8,712 nucleotides of DNA from assembly GCA_031286245.1 (NCBI GenBank), contig JAITUO010000193.1:1-8712 (forward strand). The letters are read 5' to 3'. Source of the DNA: Coriobacteriales bacterium (GTDB lineage: Bacteria > Actinomycetota > Coriobacteriia > Coriobacteriales > UBA8131). The notes under the pieces were generated by a model. That model was not told the origin of the DNA. It saw only the letters and a program-made list of their open reading frames with translations, and searched no databases. A program made the translations under genes and the position numbers. This document shows positions 1 through 4,351 of the stretch, one piece after another; within the stretch, counting starts at the first letter, position 1; the number at the start of each line of letters is the position of its first letter.

Positions 1-98
1 TGAGCTAGTTCAAGCTCCTCTGGCTCATCTGCAAAAGTCGTGGTTGGTAGAGCTACCAGCATCGATCCAGCCATCACAAACGATAACAGGATAGCCAG
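1..98 (-). repeat. 98-bp exact repeat, copy A (signal-peptide coding region)
   Basis: Bases 1-98 are identical to bases 2068-2165. They encode LLAILLSFV through LELA of two different BspA-like proteins. Identity stops abruptly at 98/99, inside the early signal-peptide codons, where the upstream residues become unrelated (VNTRHCKR versus KSRLNRR). The left limit is unknown because the window ends. The 721-aa paralogue has the same peptide region but with many base differences. Confidence 0.95.
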
Positions 99-134
99 CA
101 GTCTTTTACAGTGCCTGGTGTTTACTTTTAACAT
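1..134 (-). CDS. BspA-like secreted surface protein, N-terminal fragment (cut by left edge)
   Basis: Only the first 44 codons and two bases of the next are present; the rest lies beyond the left edge. The peptide begins MLKVNTRHCKRLLAILLSFV and continues with a hydrophobic stretch to ALPTTTFA followed by DEPEELELA. This is a classic signal peptide: a basic N-region, a hydrophobic core of about 20 residues, and a probable signal peptidase I site after TFA. From LLAI onward the peptide is identical to that of the downstream-reading neighbour at 222-2201, so the missing part is very probably another PKD-like, LRR-repeat, dockerin protein; that is inference. The ATG is well placed behind GGGAGGA. 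The gene follows its neighbour by 87 bp on the same strand. I see no clear promoter in the gap, so it may be co-transcribed with the 222-2201 gene. Confidence 0.85.
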   Translation of the reverse strand, partial: MLKVNTRHCKRLLAILLSFVMAGSMLVALPTTTFADEPEELELA

Positions 135-140
135 TTTGGT

Positions 141-147
141 TCCTCCC
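141..147 (-). promoter_or_regulatory. Ribosome binding site of the partial BspA-like gene
   Basis: GGGAGGA on the minus strand lies six bases upstream of the ATG at 132-134. The same unusually strong Shine-Dalgarno, within AGGGAGGA, precedes all three BspA-like genes in the window and supports the chosen start. Confidence 0.8.
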
Positions 148-221
148 TTGAATTGATGTTTCTTAATTGCTCTGCATCGTAACTAATTGGACCTGCTTAT
201 GTCTATTAATGAGCGTAATTG

Positions 222-2201
222 CTATAGACCGGTTGCTTTACGCATAATCAGGATGACGTCAGCCATGGTCAGGTAGCCGTCGAAGTCCATATCGGCTGCT
301 GCGAACTGCTCTGGAGTTAAACTGGCGGCACCAGTCACCACACGGGCGACGATCAAAGCATTGGCAACAGAGACTCCGTCACCAAAGAGGTCACCAGAAC
401 CCGGTGCACCGACTCCCGGCTTTGTTAGGCCTTTACCACCCCAATTGACAGCGATATAGTCAAGATCAGAGAAGTGTGAGTCAAAGGTGAAGCGTTCGGT
501 GATCGGAGTCTGGCAGTTACCGATAATCGAAGCCGCAGTACGGTTCTGGACAGGAGCAGCATTTGAGAGATCGAAGGTCTGGCGGAAGGCGGTTGCGGAA
601 TCGGCTGGAACACCAGCTGGGAAGCAGAAATCGCTGTTGATTTGAAACGACGTACTACCTGCTAAACTAAACATTCTATATACAAAATCGTAGCCTACCT
701 CAGTGATGCCTTGAGGCAGGTTGAATCCTGTTAGCAGAGAATCAAGGCTCGTACAGCCATAAAACATGTGAAATGCGAATTCGTTACCAACTTTGATGAT
801 TCCTTGGGGTAAGTTAAAGCCATATGGTAGTGATCGGAGACTACTGCAGCTGCTAAACATACTGACTGCAAAACTATTCTTTGCATCAGTGATGTTTTGA
901 GGTAGGTTAAAACCTGTTGGTAAGCTCTCAAGTTTTTGGCAGTCATAGAGAATTGCCACAACGAATAGATTCCCGATCTCAGTGATTCCCTGGGGCAGGT
1001 TAAAACCATCGGGCAGTTGTTTCAAGCCTCTACAGGAAGCAAGCAGATTACTGGCAAAGTTGTCGCCAACCACAGTTAGATTAATCGGTAAGTTGAAACC
1101 AGCTGGTAACGTTGTAATACTCGCGCAGCCATCAAGCATGCCTGATGCGAAATCTTTGCCTACCACTACAAGACCCTGTGGCAGATTGAAACCTACGGGT
1201 AAGGTTGCAAGGCTAGCACAGCTCCTGAACATATTCGAGGCAAACCCATTACCAGCCAATACAATACCTGGGGGCAAATTGAATCCTTCAGGTAATGTGG
1301 TGAGGCTAGTGCATCGCATAAACATTTGTTTAGCAAAATCATCACCAGCAGAGGTTATTCCTTGAGGAAGATTGAAGCCAGAAGGTAGAGTGGTGAGGTT
1401 TTGACAGTCGTAAAACATATTATTAGCCAGCCCATGAACATTGCCATTGAAGTCCTGGGGCAAGTTGAAACCATCAGGTAGTGAGGTGAGGCTAGTACAA
1501 CCTGCAAACATATTTGCTGCGAAGTTTTTGCCAGCATTGGTAACGTTACCCCAGCCAACAAAGCTGGGGGCTTGAGCAAGGTGGTTGCATTGAAGAAACG
1601 TAAAAGCCCATTCGTTGTCTGGTGCCGCTGCTGTGCCGTTGATCTGAGCAGTAGTTCTGGTCATTTCGGGTGTGATCGGGCCTTGCACCCCGATTACCAT
1701 AGCCTTGTTAGCTGGGGTCAGCGAATCGTTATAATCATAGCCTGGGTACCAGTCGATGATATACCACCTCTCACTGAACCCGAAAGCAGCTAGCCAAGCT
1801 TCGGTCGAACCATTAGGCGAGATGGTAATTACATAACCGTCTTCGACCATATAGGTATGAGGGATACCAGCTCCGTTATCACTCATACCTGATACTGTTT
1901 GGGTACTGCCGTCACCCCAGTCGATGAACCAGTTGTAGCTTTTCTTGGCAAACACACCATCCATCGAACTGCTGATTGGCAGTTTGAACTCGCTGTTCGC
2001 TGCCGGTGTCCTGATTGTGAAGCTGAACATTGGCGCAATGACAGCGACTGCGGTCTTCTCCACATTCTGAGCTAGTTCAAGCTCCTCTGGCTCATCTGCA
2101 AAAGTCGTGGTTGGTAGAGCTACCAGCATCGATCCAGCCATCACAAACGATAACAGGATAGCCAGTAGCCTTCTGTTGAGTCTGGATTTAGAATTGATCA
2201 T
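222..2201 (-). CDS. Secreted BspA-like LRR-repeat protein with C-terminal type I dockerin
   Basis: This is a complete 659-residue protein. Residues 1-36 form a signal peptide (basic MINSKSRLNRR, hydrophobic core, probable cleavage after TFA). Residues about 58-140 hold a PKD/BspA N-terminal type domain with the signature IDWGDGS (93-99), followed by HTY and ISPNGSTEAW. A degenerate repeat (about 203-230) leads into nine 31-residue repeats at 231-509 of the form MFxxCxSLxxLPxGFNLPQGI. Each has Cys at repeat position 5, and a capping unit follows. Residues 603-659 form a type I dockerin with two helix-loop segments, GDLFGDG and ADMDFDG. The expected role is an extracellular adhesin or structural protein docked to a cohesin partner; that follows from family knowledge and the ligand is unknown. 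There is no LPXTG motif or membrane anchor. The ATG at 2199-2201 is chosen because GGGAGGAG lies five bases upstream. The closest relative in the window is the 721-aa protein at 4352-6517. Confidence 0.93.
   Translation of the reverse strand: MINSKSRLNRRLLAILLSFVMAGSMLVALPTTTFADEPEELELAQNVEKTAVAVIAPMFSFTIRTPAANSEFKLPISSSMDGVFAKKSYNWFIDWGDGSTQTVSGMSDNGAGIPHTYMVEDGYVITISPNGSTEAWLAAFGFSERWYIIDWYPGYDYNDSLTPANKAMVIGVQGPITPEMTRTTAQINGTAAAPDNEWAFTFLQCNHLAQAPSFVGWGNVTNAGKNFAANMFAGCTSLTSLPDGFNLPQDFNGNVHGLANNMFYDCQNLTTLPSGFNLPQGITSAGDDFAKQMFMRCTSLTTLPEGFNLPPGIVLAGNGFASNMFRSCASLATLPVGFNLPQGLVVVGKDFASGMLDGCASITTLPAGFNLPINLTVVGDNFASNLLASCRGLKQLPDGFNLPQGITEIGNLFVVAILYDCQKLESLPTGFNLPQNITDAKNSFAVSMFSSCSSLRSLPYGFNLPQGIIKVGNEFAFHMFYGCTSLDSLLTGFNLPQGITEVGYDFVYRMFSLAGSTSFQINSDFCFPAGVPADSATAFRQTFDLSNAAPVQNRTAASIIGNCQTPITERFTFDSHFSDLDYIAVNWGGKGLTKPGVGAPGSGDLFGDGVSVANALIVARVVTGAASLTPEQFAAADMDFDGYLTMADVILIMRKATGL
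225..395 (-). other. Dockerin type I domain of the 659-aa protein
   Basis: Residues 603-659 contain two calcium-loop/helix units. The second loop, D-M-D-F-D-G-Y-L-T-M-A-D, has acidic residues at loop positions 1, 3, 5 and 12, as in a canonical dockerin F-hand. The first, D-L-F-G-D-G-V-S-V-A-N-A, keeps D1 and D5 but has Phe at position 3 and Ala at position 12, so it looks weakened. Each loop is followed by a hydrophobic helix (ANALIVARVV and VILIMRKA). Dockerins bind cohesin modules; none is encoded here. Confidence 0.85.
675..1511 (-). repeat. Nine tandem 93-bp (31-residue) LRR-type coding repeats
   Basis: The array runs from residue 231 to 509 with an exact 31-residue period and no indels. 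The consensus is MFxxC.SL..LP.GFNLPQGIT..G..FA.., with M or L/I at position 1, Cys at 5, and GFNLP at positions 14-18. The core C..L..L....LP..I..VG..FA pattern resembles Treponema-type (BspA/TpLRR, DUF285-like) repeats, which are usually shorter (about 22-26 residues). The units differ enough at DNA level not to be a simple satellite. Confidence 0.92.
2068..2165 (-). repeat. 98-bp exact repeat, copy B (signal-peptide coding region)
   Basis: This is the copy within the 659-aa gene and is identical to bases 1-98. It covers the codons for LLAI through the first residues after the signal peptide. Confidence 0.95.
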
Positions 2202-2206
2202 GATTA

Positions 2207-2214
2207 CTCCTCCC
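2207..2214 (-). promoter_or_regulatory. Ribosome binding site of the 659-aa BspA-like gene
   Basis: GGGAGGAG on the minus strand lies five bases upstream of the ATG at 2199-2201. It fixes the start used for the 659-residue protein. Confidence 0.85.
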
Positions 2215-2240
2215 TAAAGTCAACATGTCACTCCAATGGT

Positions 2241-2315
2241 AGTTTAACTGATTGCTAGCTTGCCTTGCTTTACAGATCAGCAAGCTTTTTATGCGGATTT
2301 TGCAGTTTAACTGCA
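2241..2315. promoter_or_regulatory. Paired AGTTTAACTG sites in the leader of the 659-aa gene (possible operators)
   Basis: The sequence AGTTTAACTG occurs at 2241-2250 and again at 2304-2313, 63 bp apart (about six helical turns). The core AGTT-T-AACT is a dyad. The second copy sits in a longer perfect palindrome, TGCAGTTTAACTGCA (2301-2315). The pair lies upstream of a secreted-protein gene in a gene-free stretch, so a dimeric regulator is plausible; the regulator is unknown. Confidence 0.4.
2257..2290 (+). terminator. Hairpin followed by five T, in the leader of the 659-aa gene
   Basis: AGCTTGC (2257-2263) pairs with GCAAGCT (2280-2286) across a 16-base loop, and T5 (2286-2290) follows on the plus strand. 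In shape this is an intrinsic terminator for plus-strand transcription. No plus-strand gene ends here, so it could instead block antisense transcription of the neighbouring genes, or be a structured 5' leader of the minus-strand mRNA. The GC content of the stem is moderate. Confidence 0.35.
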
Positions 2316-2321
2316 TAGAGA

Positions 2322-2358
2322 GCGAGACATAACCGCTGTTCAGAGGGTTATGTCTCGC
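2322..2358 (-). terminator. Strong 13-bp hairpin downstream of the MerR gene, probable terminator
   Basis: GCGAGACATAACC (2322-2334) and GGTTATGTCTCGC (2346-2358) form a perfect 13-bp stem with an 11-base loop. It lies 58 bp beyond the MerR stop codon and before the 659-aa gene, so it is well placed to end the MerR transcript on the minus strand. Only a short pyrimidine run (TCTCT) follows on that strand and no U-tract follows on either side. It may therefore be a weak or factor-assisted terminator, an mRNA-stabilising structure, or a REP-like element. Confidence 0.5.
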
Positions 2359-2415
2359 AGTAAATAGATAGCTTAGTTGGTTAATAAGTAGCTTTACGTC
2401 TGGCTTACGATCAGC

Positions 2416-3237
2416 TTACAGCAGTTTTTCGACTGGAACTTGGAGCTCAGTCAGCCAACCTTCCGGGTTTTCGTCATCACTCGGTGAAATGATGACATGA
2501 CCTCTCAGTAAACCTGCGAAAGTGTAGCCATTCTGCTCCAGCCAACTGGCAAGTTTCTCACAGGCTGCGTCATATCCGCCATCGAATGGCCCTGAAAAAC
2601 GGACGGTTGCAGCCAAAGCTATACCGGGGTACTCCTGATAAATGAACTCATCTGCATTCTCGCCAAGGGCATCGACCTCGACCGCGATCTCTACTTCGGG
2701 ATCAACCTCTTTGTACTCCTCGTCGAAATAGGTCGAATACCCACCACTTTTGACAGGGATTTGCTGCTCTGCGATGTGCTTTCCGAGTCTTTCCCATAAG
2801 ATACTCTCATCCCGATAACTGGGAATGACTCCTCGTAGTGACAGCACTTTAATGGCTGGCAGCTCACACAACTCGACTTCATGAACCATAATGCTACGCT
2901 CCTTTCTTACTGTGTCGCTCAGTTGGACAAGCCTATCGAGCTTTGCCTGTTCGGCTTGTAAGGCCGATATAACCTTGGCTGTTTTGGCGCGCAGGATCCG
3001 GTTCAGATAGACGTGATCGTCAAGATGGGGCAGGATGTCAGCAATTTCATCGACAGTGAAACCCATGTCACGCAACGCAACGATGTTGGCAAGCAGCGGC
3101 ATCTGGCCGGCACTGTAGAGACGATAACCGGTGAACTTGTCAATCTCAGCGGGATGAAATACCCCGCATTTTTCATAGTGACGCAACATCCTGGGAGACA
3201 CCCGCACCAGCTTAGAGAACTCGCCAATCTTAAACAC
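2416..3237 (-). CDS. MerR-family transcriptional regulator with GyrI-like effector-binding domain
   Basis: A 273-residue cytoplasmic regulator. Residues 1-70 form the MerR winged helix-turn-helix: KIGEFSKL at the start, then VSPRMLRHYEKCGV, GYRLYSAGQ and the helix with RDMGFTVDEIADIL. Residues about 76-115 are a charged helical linker that would form the antiparallel dimer coiled coil. Residues about 117-273 match the GyrI-like/BmrR-type small-molecule-binding domain, ending DENPEGWLTELQVPVEKLL. There is no metal-binding cysteine pattern, so a drug-like or metabolite effector is more likely than a metal; that is inference. The start is GTG at 3235-3237, where the family homology begins. AAGGAG lies seven bases upstream, and further upstream is a MerR-type promoter that a longer open frame (ATG at 3436-3438) would translate through. 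It is divergent from the MBL-fold hydrolase. Confidence 0.92.
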   Translation of the reverse strand: MFKIGEFSKLVRVSPRMLRHYEKCGVFHPAEIDKFTGYRLYSAGQMPLLANIVALRDMGFTVDEIADILPHLDDHVYLNRILRAKTAKVISALQAEQAKLDRLVQLSDTVRKERSIMVHEVELCELPAIKVLSLRGVIPSYRDESILWERLGKHIAEQQIPVKSGGYSTYFDEEYKEVDPEVEIAVEVDALGENADEFIYQEYPGIALAATVRFSGPFDGGYDAACEKLASWLEQNGYTFAGLLRGHVIISPSDDENPEGWLTELQVPVEKLL

Positions 3238-3244
3238 CAGACTG

Positions 3245-3250
3245 CTCCTT
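3245..3250 (-). promoter_or_regulatory. Ribosome binding site deciding the MerR GTG start
   Basis: AAGGAG on the minus strand lies seven bases before the GTG at 3235-3237. No comparable site precedes the upstream ATG that would give a 340-residue product. Confidence 0.75.
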
Positions 3251-3277
3251 TCGCCTACAACCAAGATTTCACAACTC

Positions 3278-3308
3278 AGGTTAAGCCTTGACACAGTGTC
3301 AGAGTCAA
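3278..3308 (-). promoter_or_regulatory. MerR-type promoter and operator of the regulator gene
   Basis: On the minus strand TTGACT (3303-3308) is a good -35. A 19-bp spacer follows and then TAACCT (3278-3283), a poor -10. The 19-bp spacer contains the perfect dyad TGACACTGTGTCA (3289-3301). A long 19-bp spacer with a dyad between -35 and -10 is the hallmark of promoters that MerR proteins activate by twisting DNA, so autoregulation by the adjacent gene product is likely. Predicted transcription would start about 33 bases before the GTG. Confidence 0.75.
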
Positions 3309-3323
3309 GCATCGATTCTGAGG

Positions 3324-3339
3324 TTTTTTGCGCTTTTTT
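3324..3339. promoter_or_regulatory. Two phased T6/A6 tracts between the divergent promoters
   Basis: T6 runs at 3324-3329 and 3334-3339 are exactly 10 bp apart, which is in phase with the helix. They lie between the MerR -35 and the hydrolase -35. Phased A-tracts bend DNA and can act as UP-element-like sequences for either promoter; the effect here is inferred. Confidence 0.5.
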
Positions 3340-3356
3340 ACGCTTCACGCCCCTGC

Positions 3357-3386
3357 TTGAGATGACGATTTCTGAGAGTATATGAT
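3357..3386 (+). promoter_or_regulatory. Sigma-70 type promoter of the MBL-fold hydrolase gene
   Basis: TTGAGA (3357-3362) and TATGAT (3381-3386) each match the consensus at five of six positions and are separated by 18 bp. The expected transcript would have a leader of about 65 bases before the ATG at 3459. The MerR dyad lies about 56 bp upstream of this -35, so direct regulation by that site is possible but not certain. Confidence 0.6.
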
Positions 3387-3458
3387 AGTGCTGTACGATT
3401 ATTCTGCCTATGTATTCATTCACACAACACCGAGCCAAGAGACCTCACGGAGTACAAC

Positions 3459-4271
3459 ATGTTAATCACCTGGTATGGAACAGCCTCAGTCCGCGTCACA
3501 ATCCAGAGCCTGACTCTGCTGATTGATCCATTCGTGCCTCTGCCTGGTGCCGACTATGCGTTGTCGCCTCAAGACTTCATGCCAGCTCCGCACGTCCTGA
3601 TCACTCACGGTCACCTCGACCACGCCAGTAGTCTGCCTGACCTGGTCAAATACGGTGTCGGCAAGCTGTATGCCACAAAAACCCCCTGTGCCACCTTATC
3701 GAGGTATGGAGTGGCTGATGAAATCCTCACTTGCATCAGCCCCGGTGACGAGTTGTTGTTCGACGCATCGACCGGTAGATCTTCTGACAAGGCTACAGAA
3801 ATCGTATCTGTTTCTGTGAAATGCGGACAGCATGTTCGCTTTGATACGAAGCTGGTGCTCTCGACTTTACTCTGCTTTCGTTTATTGCGCTATACCACCA
3901 ACCTGCGTTACATTTTCAAACTGAATAAACATTATGTGGAGAATACCGAGACTCTGGTCTACGAAATCTCTTTTGGATCCAGACGAATCACTATATTGGG
4001 AAGTCCCGGGCTGGCAGCTACTGAGCGATATGCGCAAGGCTCTGAGCTGTTGATCATGCCCTACCAAGGCAGCTCTCACCTGCAGAGGATTGCCTTGGAG
4101 ATCATCGGCAGATTGGAGCCAAAGGCAGTTATGCTCAATCATTTTGACGACTCTTTTCCACCAATCTCACGCAACATCGATACTGCTGGCTTGGAGAAAG
4201 TGATGGCTGAGGTGTATCCTCAGACTGAGCTGATTATTCCCGAGCGAGGCAAGCAGTATGCTTTCGACTGA
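3459..4271 (+). CDS. MBL-fold (metallo-beta-lactamase superfamily) metal-dependent hydrolase
   Basis: A 270-residue cytoplasmic protein with no signal peptide or membrane segment. It starts MLITWYGTASVRV, the usual first beta strand of UlaG-like MBL-fold hydrolases, followed by LLIDPF. The metal-binding motif HGHLDH gives H50, H52, D54 and H55; H125 (CGQHV) and H228 (MLNHFDD) are the likely remaining ligands. The segment ILGSPG (179-184) occupies the place where many relatives carry the metal-bridging Asp (GDT), so the second metal site may differ. The substrate cannot be read from the sequence; lactone, phosphodiester or other ester hydrolysis are family possibilities. The ATG is supported by GGAG at 3449-3452, six bases upstream. 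The gene is divergent from the MerR gene with a 221-bp shared control region and convergent with the 721-aa dockerin gene. Confidence 0.88.
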   Translation: MLITWYGTASVRVTIQSLTLLIDPFVPLPGADYALSPQDFMPAPHVLITHGHLDHASSLPDLVKYGVGKLYATKTPCATLSRYGVADEILTCISPGDELLFDASTGRSSDKATEIVSVSVKCGQHVRFDTKLVLSTLLCFRLLRYTTNLRYIFKLNKHYVENTETLVYEISFGSRRITILGSPGLAATERYAQGSELLIMPYQGSSHLQRIALEIIGRLEPKAVMLNHFDDSFPPISRNIDTAGLEKVMAEVYPQTELIIPERGKQYAFD

Positions 4272-4324
4272 TCTGCTTGATCATCCCGTGCGAGACAGGC
4301 AGTATACTTTCGTTTGATCTGCCT
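4244..4324 (+). repeat. Duplicated 33-bp element with paired hairpins at the 3' end of the hydrolase gene
   Basis: Bases 4244-4276 and 4290-4322 match at 28 of 33 positions, offset by 46 bp. Each copy forms a hairpin with a 16-base loop: CAAGCAG/CTGCTTG (4250-4256 and 4273-4279) and AGGCAG/CTGCCT (4297-4302 and 4319-4324). The stem difference (A to G on one arm, T to C on the other) is compensatory. The first copy includes the last codons and stop of the hydrolase. They may act in 3'-end formation between the convergent genes, but neither is followed by a proper U-tract. Confidence 0.6.
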
Positions 4325-4351
4325 TTGAGTATTTGAGCAAGACTGCCGTTT

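Noticed and set aside
213..243. Hairpin GCGTAA/TTACGC around the stop codon of the 659-aa gene as a terminator
   Set aside because: It has only a 6-bp stem with a 19-base loop, and no U-tract follows on the minus strand. It could be chance.
982..1365. 127-aa plus-strand open frame across the repeat array
   Set aside because: It is antisense to the LRR repeats, and its own repetitive sequence (GKLKPSGNV-like) simply mirrors the 93-bp period. A similar frame occurs antisense to the other array (5316-5543). There is no ribosome site and no family resemblance.
675..1511. CRISPR-like array
   Set aside because: The 93-bp period is fully coding, the units diverge along their whole length, and there is no repeat/spacer alternation.
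3238..3438. Upstream extension of the MerR frame to an ATG at 3436-3438 (340 residues)
   Set aside because: The extra 67 residues have no MerR homology, cross the MerR-type promoter, and have no ribosome site. The GTG at 3235-3237 has AAGGAG and begins right at the HTH.
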